Shown: positions 17,411 through 26,347, numbered from the stretch's first letter. The stretch: DNA of 30,500 nucleotides from Chlorobiota bacterium (GCA_003695605.1 RFIK01000006.1:1-30500); one strand, 5' to 3'. The notes: a model not told the origin generated them from the letters alone. Numbers and translations are program-made.

Positions 17411-17835
17411 TGACTATCGCCAAGGATCGTTACCACGATTGAGCGTTTGCCAGCGCGCTCCCGGAATTCGCACAGGTAGATGCCTTGCCACCGACCGAGC
17501 GCCATTGCGCCATTGCGAATAGGGATCGAAAGGCTCACGCCAACGAGGACGCTCTTAATATGCGAGGATGCATCGTCGGCACCTTCGATGCTGTGGCGGT
17601 ACAGGCGTACGTCGTCCGGCACGAGCCGCTCGAGATGTTCGCCGAGATCAGCTCGGACGTCTGGATCGGTGTTCTCACCAAGAGTCAGTGCGGCGCTGGT
17701 ATGCTGCAGAAAAAAGTGCGCAATGCCGTAGTCCACTTGGTGCAGCTCTGGAAGTTGCTCGGTAATTGTCTTCGTAATGCAATGCACGCCACGCGGAAAT
17801 GGCCCGAGCACAACGATGCGTTGAATGATACTCAT
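17407..17835 (-). CDS. yjbQ: YjbQ/UPF0047-family protein
   Basis: A 142-residue single-domain protein with the family marks: LQHTSAALTL (H45), a run with NTDPDVRADL, EGADDASSHIKSVLVG (H92) and RWQGIYLCEFRERAGKR near the end. Members bind a metal through the histidines, and some have weak thiamine-phosphate-synthase-like activity; their physiological role is still uncertain. It is the first gene of a tight minus-strand run (overlapping comF by 4 nt) and diverges from the DUF971 gene across a 54-bp A/T-rich gap. Length and motifs are complete. Confidence 0.9.
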   Translation of the reverse strand: MSIIQRIVVLGPFPRGVHCITKTITEQLPELHQVDYGIAHFFLQHTSAALTLGENTDPDVRADLGEHLERLVPDDVRLYRHSIEGADDASSHIKSVLVGVSLSIPIRNGAMALGRWQGIYLCEFRERAGKRSIVVTILGDSQ

Positions 17836-17889
17836 CGCAAATGTCAGTGCAAATTGTAGTGAAATTTACGATTTTTGTAATCGTGCACT

Positions 17890-18243
17890 ATGGCGCCAAA
17901 CTTCGACCACCCGACGCGTATTGAGCGGCTCGATGCTGCCACGCTTCGTATTCTCTGGGGTGATGGATTAGATGTCGCAATTCCCCTGGAGGTACTGCGT
18001 CGCCATTGCCCATGTGCGTACTGCAAGGGTGAGCAGGTGTTTGGAACGACAGTACTGGTGCCGCTTGTTCAATTTGCGCCTGGCATGAATGAGCTTGTTG
18101 CACTTGAGCCGGTCGGTAACTACGGTGTTCGCGCTCGTTGGGCCGATGGCCACGACACTGGAATTTACCCGTGGAATCTTTTGCGGCACATTGCAGAAAA
18201 CATGTCGGAGTCCGATACATCAACGCGGAAGAATGAGCAATGA
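17890..18243 (+). CDS. DUF971 protein (GBBH-like N-terminal domain)
   Basis: A 117-residue small domain of the DUF971/GBBH-like group (PF06155 family). Marks: ILWGDGLDVAIPLEVLR, a Cys cluster CPCAYC (C40, C42, C45) followed by K-G-E, and the C-terminal VGNYGVRARWADGHDTGIYPWNLLR. Relatives are found fused to or beside Fe-S cluster and hydroxylase proteins, and the cysteines may bind a metal; function is not established. Its TGA overlaps the ATG of the urocanase gene (ATGA), a sign of translational coupling. The last roughly 15 residues are polar and probably disordered. Confidence 0.88.
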   Translation: MAPNFDHPTRIERLDAATLRILWGDGLDVAIPLEVLRRHCPCAYCKGEQVFGTTVLVPLVQFAPGMNELVALEPVGNYGVRARWADGHDTGIYPWNLLRHIAENMSESDTSTRKNEQ

Positions 18244-19910
18244 CGGTAATGGAGCGTACCATACGCGCACCGCGAGGCACAACGCTGCACTGCAAAAATT
18301 GGCAGCTGGAAGCAGCCTACCGGATGATCCAGAACAACCTCGATCCGGACAACGCTGAGCGTCCTGCCGAGCTTATCGTTTACGGCGGAAGTGGCAAAGC
18401 AGCACGCAACTGGGAGTGCTTCGAGGCAATCTGCGCGACGCTTCGCTCGATGGACGAAGACGAAACGCTCTTGGTTCAATCGGGCAAACCGGTCGGTGTG
18501 GTTCGAACGTACCCCGATGCGCCGCGGGTAATCATCGCCAATGCGAATTTAGTGCCGAAGTGGGCAACCTGGGATGAATTCCGGCGACTGGAGGCGCTGG
18601 GCTTGACGATGTATGGACAGATGACCGCCGGCAGCTGGATTTACATCGGCACGCAAGGGATCGTCCAGGGCACCTATGAAACATTTGCCGAGTGCGGGCG
18701 CAAGTACTTCGGTGGGACGCTCCGTGGGCGGTTTGTCCTGACTGCAGGGATGGGCGGAATGGGCGGCGCTCAGCCCTTGGCTGCTACGATCGCCGAAGCA
18801 GCGATCCTCTGCGTGGAAATTGACGAAGAGCGCATCGACCGTCGCATCCGAGATGGATATTGCCAGCATAAGATGTACGACCTCGACCAGGCATTGGCTC
18901 TCTTGATGGAGCATAAAGCAGCAGGGCAGCCGATTTCGATCGGACTTGTCGGCAACGCCGCTGAAATTCATCCTGAGCTTGTCCGGCGTGGTATTACACC
19001 CGATGTTGTTACCGATCAGACTGCAGCACACGATCCGCTCAATGGGTACTACCCTGCTGGGTTGACAAAAGCCGAAGCGGATCTGCTCCGCAGGAGCGAT
19101 CCAGCCGAGTATTTGCGTCGGGCGTATGCTTCGGTTGCCGAGCATGTGCGGGCGATGTTGGCATTCAAGGATCGGGGTGCTGTTGTCTTCGATTACGGAA
19201 ACAACATTCGCGGCGTTGCGCGCGACTACGGCAACGTCGAGCGTGCGTTCGACATCCCAGGGTTTGTACCTGAGTTTATCCGTCCGCAGTTCTGTGATGG
19301 GCGAGGTCCGTTCCGTTGGGTTGCCCTCAGCGGCGATCCAGAGGATATTCGTGTCACCGACGAGGCGATCATGGACCTGTTCCCGCACGACGGGCACCTT
19401 CACCGCTGGCTTCGGAGCGCACAGCGGCACATCCGCTACCAGGGACTACCTGCACGGATTTGCTGGCTCGGCTACGGCGAACGCGCAAAAGCAGGATTGC
19501 TCTTCAATGAACTTGTGCGAAGCGGACAGGTCAAGGCGCCGATTGTCATCGGCCGCGATCACCTCGACTGTGGCTCAGTTGCTTCACCATACCGCGAGAC
19601 AGAAGCGATGCTCGATGGATCGGACGCAATTGCCGATTGGGTGTACTTCAACTTCGCGCTCAATGCAATTGGTGGTGCGACGTGGGTGTCGTTCCATCAT
19701 GGTGGTGGGGTAGGGATTGGCCTTTCGCTCCATGCCGGCATGGTCATCGTTGCCGATGGCACACCCGAAGCAGCACGCCGCTTGGAGCGAGTCCTGACAT
19801 ATGATCCACTGAGCGGGATTCTGCGCCATGCTGATGCAGGGTATGAGCGCGCATGTGCGAATGCCGAACGCTTCGGGATTCGAATTCCTATGCTGGCAGT
19901 GCCGAAATGA
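18240..19910 (+). CDS. hutU: Urocanate hydratase (urocanase)
   Basis: A 556-residue NAD+-dependent enzyme that hydrates urocanate to imidazolone propionate, the second step of histidine degradation. Conserved parts: YGGSGKAARNWE, LVQSGKPVGV, MTAGSWIYIGTQGIVQGTYET, the NAD-binding FVLTAGMGGMGGAQPLA, VTDQTAAHDPLNGYYP, the catalytic-Cys segment FCDGRGPFRWVALSGDPEDI, GRDHLDCGSVASPYRETEAM and HHGGGVGIGLSLHAG. Length is normal for the family. It overlaps the DUF971 gene by 4 nt. The enzyme supplying urocanate, hutH, lies some 13 kb away on the other strand; hutI and the final hut steps are not seen in the window. Confidence 0.97.
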   Translation: MTVMERTIRAPRGTTLHCKNWQLEAAYRMIQNNLDPDNAERPAELIVYGGSGKAARNWECFEAICATLRSMDEDETLLVQSGKPVGVVRTYPDAPRVIIANANLVPKWATWDEFRRLEALGLTMYGQMTAGSWIYIGTQGIVQGTYETFAECGRKYFGGTLRGRFVLTAGMGGMGGAQPLAATIAEAAILCVEIDEERIDRRIRDGYCQHKMYDLDQALALLMEHKAAGQPISIGLVGNAAEIHPELVRRGITPDVVTDQTAAHDPLNGYYPAGLTKAEADLLRRSDPAEYLRRAYASVAEHVRAMLAFKDRGAVVFDYGNNIRGVARDYGNVERAFDIPGFVPEFIRPQFCDGRGPFRWVALSGDPEDIRVTDEAIMDLFPHDGHLHRWLRSAQRHIRYQGLPARICWLGYGERAKAGLLFNELVRSGQVKAPIVIGRDHLDCGSVASPYRETEAMLDGSDAIADWVYFNFALNAIGGATWVSFHHGGGVGIGLSLHAGMVIVADGTPEAARRLERVLTYDPLSGILRHADAGYERACANAERFGIRIPMLAVPK

Positions 19911-20114
19911 CATTGCACGTTGTCAACGCATGGCCTCAGGCTGCGTCTAATTGTCTGACTTTGTGTGGCTATGTTTTTCTGGCACAGAATATTCTGGTAA
20001 CCTCAGGAATTCAACGAATCCACGAAACAAAATGGCGCGCAAGCGTGTTACTGAAACTGAAGCTGTTCAACGACTCAATGGAGATACGTGGCATGACCAA
20101 ACTGTGACCATTTC

Positions 20115-20130
20115 GCGCTCGCGAGAGCGC
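20115..20130 (+). promoter_or_regulatory. GNRA-loop hairpin in sigma-factor leader
   Basis: GCGCTC-GCGA-GAGCGC forms a 6-bp stem with a GNRA tetraloop about 40 nt before the ATG of the ECF sigma gene. It could be a leader structure affecting stability or translation. The frame through it is open and in phase with the sigma gene, so a longer protein cannot be fully excluded. Confidence 0.35.
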
Positions 20131-20169
20131 ATTTATGGAAGTGCCACATTTGATCGAAAGGAGCCAGCA

Positions 20170-20775
20170 ATGGACCTGACCAAGCAACTCGAACAACTCT
20201 ACCGCACCGATCGGAAGAAGCTGCTGGGCTTTATCCGACAGCGGGTCAAGACGCAAGAAGAAGCCGAAGACATCCTCCACGATGTGTTCGCGAACGTTCT
20301 TGCAGCAGCGCAGACAGTGGATAAACCAATCGAAAACGTCGCATCGTGGGTATTCACTGCTGTGCGTAACCGCATTATTGACTCGTATCGAAAGAAAAAG
20401 ACCGATGCGTTCTCGGACATGCTCACGCCTTCTCAGGTGGATGAGGGGGTCGAGTCGTTCGAGAACTTCATCGCCGACGAAAGCTACTCACCCGACACAG
20501 AACTCCTCCGCAAGACGATTTGGGAGGAAGTTCAAAAAGGGCTTGCCGAGCTTCCGCCAGAGCAGCGCGAAGTCTTCGAAAAAAATGAGTTCGAGGGTGT
20601 CTCCTTCCGAGAGATGAGTGAAGCAACCGGTGTCAACATCAATACACTCTTGGCGCGGAAGCGGTACGCTGTCCTGCACCTGCGGAAAAAGCTCGGTTAC
20701 CTTTACGACATGCTCAACAACCGCGAAGAGCAGCCTGACGACATCGAAAACCTCGAAACGGAAGTCGAGTCCTAA
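20170..20775 (+). CDS. ECF-type RNA polymerase sigma factor
   Basis: A 201-residue sigma-70-family factor. Region 2 (about 5-75) includes RQRVKTQEEAEDILHDVFANVL and WVFTAVRNRIIDSYRKKK. Region 4 (about 120-175) has LAELPPEQREVFEKNEFEGVSFREMSEATGVNINTLLARKRYAVLHLRKKL. A negatively charged tail (EEQPDDIENLETEVES) follows. The ATG at 20170 has an excellent Shine-Dalgarno (AAGGAG, 6 nt upstream); a start at 20032 in the same frame would add 46 residues without sigma character. No anti-sigma gene is adjacent: the next gene is convergent. Its regulon cannot be read from here. Confidence 0.92.
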   Translation: MDLTKQLEQLYRTDRKKLLGFIRQRVKTQEEAEDILHDVFANVLAAAQTVDKPIENVASWVFTAVRNRIIDSYRKKKTDAFSDMLTPSQVDEGVESFENFIADESYSPDTELLRKTIWEEVQKGLAELPPEQREVFEKNEFEGVSFREMSEATGVNINTLLARKRYAVLHLRKKLGYLYDMLNNREEQPDDIENLETEVES

Positions 20776-20803
20776 GCACCTTCTCGAGCGATAGCGTTTG
20801 CGT

Positions 20804-20832
20804 GCGGCACAATGCACTTTGCATTGTGCCGC
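20804..20832. terminator. Bidirectional hairpin between sigma factor and prenyl synthase
   Basis: Perfect 13-bp arms (GCGGCACAATGCA / TGCATTGTGCCGC) with a 3-nt loop, in the 84-bp gap between convergent stops, followed on the plus strand by TTGTGT. Position and symmetry suggest a shared terminator. Confidence 0.66.
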
Positions 20833-20859
20833 TTGTGTATGGAGCCTACTCAAGGGGCG

Positions 20860-21834
20860 CTACAGGTGCCGATTCCGCGTTGCACGTGCCAGAGCGCAGA
20901 GTCTATCACGTGCAGAAGTTGGTGGTAAGTGCGATTCTAACGCGGCGTTTGCAGTGGAGAGATAGTGAGCGATGAGCGACTCGGCATGTTCGAGCGCACC
21001 AAGCCGACGGCACCGTTCTCGCATGCGCTCAATTTCGTCCCTGTTCCTTGGTGGGGTACCAGCGAGGTACATTGCAAATGCAGCGCGATCATCGGGGTCA
21101 GTTGCACAGGCTGCAGCACTCAACGTGGGGAAGGTCTTCTTTCCTTCGCGCAGATCGTGCCCAAGCTCTTTGCCGAAATCTTCTGAGCCGAAGAGATCGA
21201 GAACATCGTCTCGGATTTGGAATGCCATGCCGAGTGCTGTGCCGTAGGTGCGGAGTGCGGTGAGCACATCGTGCGAGGCGTGGGCAACGATTCCCCCAGC
21301 GACTGCTGCAGTTGCAAAGAGTCGGGCGGTTTTTCGCCCTATCATGCGGAGGTAATCGTCCATTGTCACCGATGGTACTGTGCGGAACGCAAGATCCTCT
21401 GCTTGACCGATGCACACTTCCACAAATGCCGAGGAGCACTCCGCCACAAGCTGCCGGCACACCGCAGGGGGATAATGCTCGCTCAGCAGCTGGTATGCGA
21501 TGCCCATCATCGTATCCCCTGCGAGAATTGCCGTTGCATCATCCCAAGCTTGGTAGACGGTTGGCTGGCCGCGGCGCAGTGGCGAGCGATCCATGATGTC
21601 GTCGTGGATGAGTGTAAAGTTGTGGAGGATTTCGATCGCAGCAGCGACGGGCGCTGCATCGGCAGACGTGCTCCCGCAAGCTTCTGCAGCCAAGAGCGTA
21701 ATCACCGGCCGAAGACGCTTGCCGCCACTGGCCAGCGCATAGCGGATAGGCTCGCCAAGGAGCGGCGGCAGTTCGATGCGCTCAAGTGCTCCAGCAAGTG
21801 CGTGCTCAATCGAATCGAGGTAGCGTTGTTCCAT
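20860..21834 (-). CDS. Polyprenyl (farnesyl/geranylgeranyl) diphosphate synthase
   Basis: A 324-residue all-alpha trans-prenyltransferase condensing IPP with allylic diphosphates. Marks: GGKRLRP (38-44), the first Asp-rich motif DDIMD (D78, D79, D82) with no two-residue insertion, GQAEDL, and the second Asp-rich motif FQIRDDVLD (D209, D210, D213), then KKTFP. The residue five before the first motif is Phe73; bulky aromatics there limit chain length, pointing to a short product (C15-C20) rather than a long quinone tail. I chose the ATG at 21834; it lies 5 nt past the fni stop, so the two genes form an operon covering isomerisation and chain building. Exact product length is not certain. Confidence 0.93.
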   Translation of the reverse strand: MEQRYLDSIEHALAGALERIELPPLLGEPIRYALASGGKRLRPVITLLAAEACGSTSADAAPVAAAIEILHNFTLIHDDIMDRSPLRRGQPTVYQAWDDATAILAGDTMMGIAYQLLSEHYPPAVCRQLVAECSSAFVEVCIGQAEDLAFRTVPSVTMDDYLRMIGRKTARLFATAAVAGGIVAHASHDVLTALRTYGTALGMAFQIRDDVLDLFGSEDFGKELGHDLREGKKTFPTLSAAACATDPDDRAAFAMYLAGTPPRNRDEIERMRERCRRLGALEHAESLIAHYLSTANAALESHLPPTSARDRLCALARATRNRHL

Positions 21835-21839
21835 CGAGG

Positions 21840-22901
21840 TTATTGGTTGTGATGGGGCGGGCGGGTGCGCAAGCGAACCCTCCGGAGGTCGGATACGGTT
21901 CGGGCACCAGAAATGAACATAGCTGCGCGGAGCTGGAGTTCCCAATTGGCAACGTACCGTTCGAGCGCTTCTTCACCGCCATGGTGATAGACCTGCAAGA
22001 GCGGGCGAGCAATGCCGACAAGGTCTGCTCCGAGCGCGATTGCCTTTGCTGCGTCGAATCCGCTCGCTATGCCGCCTGAAGCAATCAGCGTAAAATCGTA
22101 GCTCGATCGCAACGCTGCAACCTCGACGATGCAGTCCGCGGTCGGTATCCCGCAGTCCCACAGTTCTGCAAGCGGATTGCTGTCAGGATCGGTCGAACCG
22201 CGTTTGAGTTCGACGCCTGCCCAGCTCGTACCTCCTGCGCCGGCAACATCAATGTATCGAACGCCCACACGAAGCAGCGACTCGGCTACGCGACTTGAGA
22301 TCCCTGCACCAACTTCCTTGACGATGATCGGTACCGGCAGTGCGACAGCAAGCTCCTCGATCGCTACGAGAACGCCGCGGAAGTGGGGGGTGCCTTCGGG
22401 CTGCAAAAGCTCTTGCAGTGGATTGAGATGGATAGCGAGCGCGTCTGCACCGACAAGGTCTATTAGCGATTCGAGATCCCCAGCTCGAACATCCCGCGCG
22501 AGTTGCGACGCACCGATATTGGCAATGATCGGAACCGAGGGCGCAAGGTCACGTGCAACGCGGAAGCTTTCAAGCTGCTCGTGGCTTTCCAACAGTGAGC
22601 GCATTGAGCCGAGTCCCATCGCCATCTGCCACCGTTGGCACAAGCGCGCCAGTGCAGCGTTGATTACAGTTGCACCGCTATAGCCACCGGTCATGCAGGA
22701 GACGATAAGCGGAAGTCGAAGAAAGTGTCCGAGGAATGTTGTCTGCGGCGTGACCTCCTCGAAGTCGAGCTCCGGCAGCGCAACGTAGTCGAAGTCATAA
22801 CGCTCTAATCCCGTAGTCTTCGAGCGGTAACGGACATCGTCCTCTGTACAGAGCCGGACGTGCTCTTCCTTCCGCGTTGATGGTTGGTTCGATGCAGGCA
22901 T
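21840..22901 (-). CDS. fni: Isopentenyl-diphosphate isomerase, type 2 (FMN)
   Basis: A 353-residue TIM-barrel flavoenzyme that interconverts isopentenyl and dimethylallyl diphosphate. Typical parts: RKEEHVRLC near the N-terminus, ELDFEEVTPQTTFLG, LIVSCMTGG, MAMGLGSMRSLLE, PIIANIGASQL, ADALAIHLNPLQELLQPEGTPHF, IVKEVGAGIS, DVAGAGGTSWAGVE and IASGGIASGFDAAKAIALGADLVGIARPLL (phosphate/FMN site). I start it at the ATG at 22901; an in-frame TTG at 22928 is possible. It is co-transcribed with the downstream prenyl diphosphate synthase and diverges from pckA. Confidence 0.95.
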   Translation of the reverse strand: MPASNQPSTRKEEHVRLCTEDDVRYRSKTTGLERYDFDYVALPELDFEEVTPQTTFLGHFLRLPLIVSCMTGGYSGATVINAALARLCQRWQMAMGLGSMRSLLESHEQLESFRVARDLAPSVPIIANIGASQLARDVRAGDLESLIDLVGADALAIHLNPLQELLQPEGTPHFRGVLVAIEELAVALPVPIIVKEVGAGISSRVAESLLRVGVRYIDVAGAGGTSWAGVELKRGSTDPDSNPLAELWDCGIPTADCIVEVAALRSSYDFTLIASGGIASGFDAAKAIALGADLVGIARPLLQVYHHGGEEALERYVANWELQLRAAMFISGARTVSDLRRVRLRTRPPHHNQ

Positions 22902-22915
22902 TGTTGCTTCGTCGG

Positions 22916-22944
22916 TTGGGTGGTGCAAATATGCAGTAAGTTTG
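22916..22944 (+). promoter_or_regulatory. pckA promoter
   Basis: TTG at 22916-22918, an 18-nt spacer, then TAAGTTTG at 22937-22944 matches the Bacteroidota pattern TTG-N17-23-TAnnTTTG exactly, 35 nt before the pckA start. It is the best complete promoter match I found in the window. It overlaps the upstream region of the divergent fni. Confidence 0.58.
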
Positions 22945-22979
22945 TAGCGCGATGTGTTTCACTTTCTCGTTTTTTCGGA

Positions 22980-24584
22980 ATGATCGCCACTGAAGCGCTT
23001 CGATCCGAGCTTGCCTCTATGGGGCTTGTTGGTTTGGGCGAAATCAATCGCAACTGCTCAGTAGCAGAGCTCTACGAACACGCAGTGATCTTAGGGGAGG
23101 CAGAGATCTCGGAACACGGTGCATTGCTCTGCATGACGGCACCGAACACGGGGCGGAGTGCAAACGATAAATTCCTCGTCGAAGAACCTTCGACCAAAGA
23201 ACACGTCTGGTGGGGAAAGGTCAACCGTCCCTTTCCGCCTGAGGCATTCGAGCGAATCAAACACCGCGTCTTTGCATACCTCCAAGGGCGTGATGTGTAC
23301 GTCCACGACTGCTGGGTTGGCGCCGACGCGCGCTATCGCTATGGCGTCCGTGTCATCACCGAGCATGCCTGGCATAGTCTCTTTGCGAAGAACATGTTCA
23401 TCGAGCTTGCCGACGATGAACTCGAAGCGTTCAAACCAGATTTTACCATCATCCACGTTCCTAACTTTCACGCACAGCCGGAAATTGACCGGACAGCTTC
23501 GCACAAATTCATTCTGCTCAGCTTCGAGCAGCGCATGGTACTCATTGGGGGTACTCATTACGGCGGGGAAATCAAAAAGTCGGTCTTTACGATCCTGAAC
23601 TACGTCCTTCCGCTGCGGGGTGTCTTCCCGATGCATTGTTCGGCGAATGTTGGTGCTCATGGTGATGTCGCGCTCTTTTTCGGACTTTCTGGTACTGGGA
23701 AGACGACGCTTTCGACCGACCCTGACCGCCCACTCATAGGGGACGATGAACACGGGTGGAGCGACGACGGCATTTTCAATTTCGAAGGCGGCTGCTACGC
23801 CAAAGTCATCAACCTGAGCCCCCAAGCAGAGCCGCTGATCTACCAAATGACGCGAACGTTCGGTACGATTCTCGAAAACGTCGTCTATGACCCCGAAACG
23901 CGCCGTATTGACCTTGCTGATCAAAGCATCACCGAGAATACGCGAGCATCGTACAAACGGGAATTTCTGCCGAATATCGTTCCCGAAAACCGTGCTGGCC
24001 ATCCGACGAACATTTTCTTCCTCACGTGCGATTCCTTCGGCGTCATGCCACCGATTGCGCGACTGACACCCGAGCAGGCGATGTACCATTTCCTGTCAGG
24101 CTACACGGCGCGTGTTGCCGGCACGGAAGCGGGCGTCAAGGAGCCATCAGCAACGTTTTCGACCTGCTTTGGCGCGCCGTTCATGGTGCATCATCCATCA
24201 GTCTATGCGCACATGCTCCGGGAGCGGATGCTCAAGCACAATGTGGCGGTTTGGCTTGTCAACACTGGCTGGAGCGGCGGTCCCTACGGTGTTGGAAGTC
24301 GCATGAAGATTGCCTATACCCGAGCGCTCCTGCACGCGGCGTTGGACGGGAAGCTCGACGGTGTCGAATTTGTCACCGAGCCGTTCTTCGGGCTCTCAAT
24401 CCCAACTGCTTGCGATGGCGTCCCCAGCGAAATTCTCAATCCCCGCAATACCTGGGCAGATCCGAAGGCATACGACGATAAAGCACAGTATTTGGTCGGG
24501 CTTTTCGAACAAAACTTCGAACAGTTCGCCAGCTACGTCGAGCCGGAAGTGCGCGATGTGCTGAAGGTTACCACTGCACTCTAA
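22980..24584 (+). CDS. pckA: Phosphoenolpyruvate carboxykinase (ATP)
   Basis: A 534-residue cytosolic enzyme converting oxaloacetate and ATP to PEP, CO2 and ADP, the entry step of gluconeogenesis. Motifs: the substrate Arg region TAPNTGRSANDKF, YGGEIKKSVF with the catalytic Lys, the P-loop GLSGTGKT (235-242) that marks the ATP-dependent class, and the metal-binding LIGDDEHGWSDDGIFNFEGGCYAK (253-275). Length matches ATP-type PEPCKs. The ATG at 22980 gives the normal N-terminus; the frame is open further upstream into the promoter. It fits growth on amino acids together with hutH/hutU and the aminotransferase. The next gene's GTG immediately follows its TAA. Confidence 0.96.
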   Translation: MIATEALRSELASMGLVGLGEINRNCSVAELYEHAVILGEAEISEHGALLCMTAPNTGRSANDKFLVEEPSTKEHVWWGKVNRPFPPEAFERIKHRVFAYLQGRDVYVHDCWVGADARYRYGVRVITEHAWHSLFAKNMFIELADDELEAFKPDFTIIHVPNFHAQPEIDRTASHKFILLSFEQRMVLIGGTHYGGEIKKSVFTILNYVLPLRGVFPMHCSANVGAHGDVALFFGLSGTGKTTLSTDPDRPLIGDDEHGWSDDGIFNFEGGCYAKVINLSPQAEPLIYQMTRTFGTILENVVYDPETRRIDLADQSITENTRASYKREFLPNIVPENRAGHPTNIFFLTCDSFGVMPPIARLTPEQAMYHFLSGYTARVAGTEAGVKEPSATFSTCFGAPFMVHHPSVYAHMLRERMLKHNVAVWLVNTGWSGGPYGVGSRMKIAYTRALLHAALDGKLDGVEFVTEPFFGLSIPTACDGVPSEILNPRNTWADPKAYDDKAQYLVGLFEQNFEQFASYVEPEVRDVLKVTTAL

Positions 24585-26276
24585 GTGCTGACCGTTCGGC
24601 TTGTCTGCTTGGTGGTGGTCACGGCTGTGGCTGGGTGGTATTCCGGCTGCACACAGCGAGAGCTACGCCACGCTGATACCTTCGTGTACAATGAGCCGAG
24701 CGGTCTTGCATCGCTCGACCCAGCACAGGCAAGCTATCAAGCAGCCTGGTGGGCAGGACTACAGCTCTACAGCGGTCTGGTTGATTTCGATACAGCATTG
24801 CAGATTGTACCGGCGCTTGCCAAGTGGTGGAGCAGCGATAGCACACTTCGGCTCTGGCGCTTTGTCCTCCGCGACGACGTCTGGTTCCACGAGGATCCTT
24901 GCTTCGGGCAGCAACGGACGCGCCGCTGCTTGGCGTGGGATGTTCGCTATTCCATCGAGCGCATCCTCGATGCGCGGACGCGATCGCCGGGTTTGTGGGT
25001 ATTTCTCGATCGAATTCAAGGCGCACACGCTTTCCATGATGCAACACGACGTGGAGAACGTCCTTCCCACTGCGAGGGAATCCGTGTGCTCGATGACACA
25101 ACGATCGAGTTCGAGCTTGTCGAGCCATTTGCACCGTTCTTGCAGCTGCTGGCGATGCCCTATGCATGGGTTGTGCCTCGGGAAGCCGTCGAATACTACG
25201 GCGATCGGTTTGGCGAACATCCAGTTGGGACAGGTCCGTTTCGGTTTGGCTGGTGGAAGCCTGATCGGGAACTGGTGCTGGTGCGGAACGAGCGATATTG
25301 GCGTTTCGATGAACATGGCACCCGACTTCCGTATCTTCGCGCCGTTCGTATCGAGTTTGTTCGGGATCAGCGAACAGAATTTGCTGAGTTTCGGCGCGGG
25401 CGCTACGTGATGCTCGCCAGCCTCGATCCAGCATTTGCCAACGTGCTCTTGAACGAACAGGGTCAGCTTGCACGTGAATACGCTGGGAAGTATCGCTTGC
25501 TCACGGCGCCGGCACTGAGCACGGAATATTATGGCATTTTGCTCGATACGACACTCCCTGCAGGGCGGGAGAGCCCGCTTGCGCGATCGCGTTTGCTACG
25601 GCAAGCGCTCAATTACGCGATTGATCGAGAGCGGATCGTGCGCTACGTCTTGCGGGGGATGGCATATCCAGCGCGCGGGGTACTACCGTCACCGCTGGCA
25701 GGATATTCGGGCGCATGCTATCAGTACGACAGACAGCGAGCACGGATGCTCTTGGCACAAGCTGGCTATCCCGAGGGCCAGGGGTTACCGTTGCTTCGAC
25801 TGGTCATTAGCACAAGCTCGCGAACGCTTTCGATTGCCGAAGCTGTCCAGGAGCAATGGGCAGAACTCGGTGTTCGTGTCGAGCTGCAGCAGGTGGACTT
25901 TCCACGACTGCTCTCGATGGTTCGCAACGGCGACGTTGCACTCTGGCGCACAAGCTGGATTGCAGACTACCCCGATGCGGAAAATTTCCTTGCTCTTTTC
26001 CATAGTCCCAACATTGCACCACGCGGACCGAATACAACGCGGTACCGCAACATGGCTGCGGACGACATCTACCGGCGAGCAATTGCTGCTGCCAACCCAT
26101 TTCTGCGCTCCCAGCTTTACGGGTTGTTTGAGCAACAGGTCGTCGGGGATGCACCGTGGGTGTTCCTCTTTCACGGTCGAATTGTCCGCCTGGTGCATGG
26201 ATTTGTCGAAGGGTTGACCGTTGACCCTCTCGATCGGTTAGTGCTCGAGCGCGTTCGCATCACGCCGAGTCACTGA
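24585..26276 (+). CDS. Oligopeptide ABC-transporter substrate-binding lipoprotein (SBP_bac_5)
   Basis: A 563-residue family 5 extracellular solute-binding protein, the class that delivers di- or oligopeptides to ABC importers. A signal sequence ends in WYSGC, so Cys22 is a probable lipidation site. The family pattern follows: NEPSGLASLDPAQASYQ, WSSDSTLRLWRFVLRDDVWFHE, WDVRYSIERILD, HPVGTGPFRFGWWKPDRELVLVRNERYW, LRQALNYAIDRERIV, the ARMLLAQAGYPEG segment and AVQEQWAELGVRVELQQVDF. It starts with GTG directly after the pckA TAA and is likely read from the same transcript. No permease or ATPase genes accompany it, so it is an orphan binding protein here. Its ligand cannot be named. Confidence 0.88.
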   Translation: MLTVRLVCLVVVTAVAGWYSGCTQRELRHADTFVYNEPSGLASLDPAQASYQAAWWAGLQLYSGLVDFDTALQIVPALAKWWSSDSTLRLWRFVLRDDVWFHEDPCFGQQRTRRCLAWDVRYSIERILDARTRSPGLWVFLDRIQGAHAFHDATRRGERPSHCEGIRVLDDTTIEFELVEPFAPFLQLLAMPYAWVVPREAVEYYGDRFGEHPVGTGPFRFGWWKPDRELVLVRNERYWRFDEHGTRLPYLRAVRIEFVRDQRTEFAEFRRGRYVMLASLDPAFANVLLNEQGQLAREYAGKYRLLTAPALSTEYYGILLDTTLPAGRESPLARSRLLRQALNYAIDRERIVRYVLRGMAYPARGVLPSPLAGYSGACYQYDRQRARMLLAQAGYPEGQGLPLLRLVISTSSRTLSIAEAVQEQWAELGVRVELQQVDFPRLLSMVRNGDVALWRTSWIADYPDAENFLALFHSPNIAPRGPNTTRYRNMAADDIYRRAIAAANPFLRSQLYGLFEQQVVGDAPWVFLFHGRIVRLVHGFVEGLTVDPLDRLVLERVRITPSH

Positions 26277-26347
26277 CCACCTGTTGTTACGGCTGCCGTA
26301 GCGTCACTGCATCTCGAGCAGGCGATGGCGCGGTGAGCCGGTAACAC

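Noticed and set aside
18549..19430. 293-aa minus-strand frame opposite hutU
   Set aside because: Shadow of urocanase; composition is not protein-like.
23091..24089. 332-aa minus-strand frame opposite pckA
   Set aside because: Shadow of the conserved PEPCK gene; no recognisable domain.
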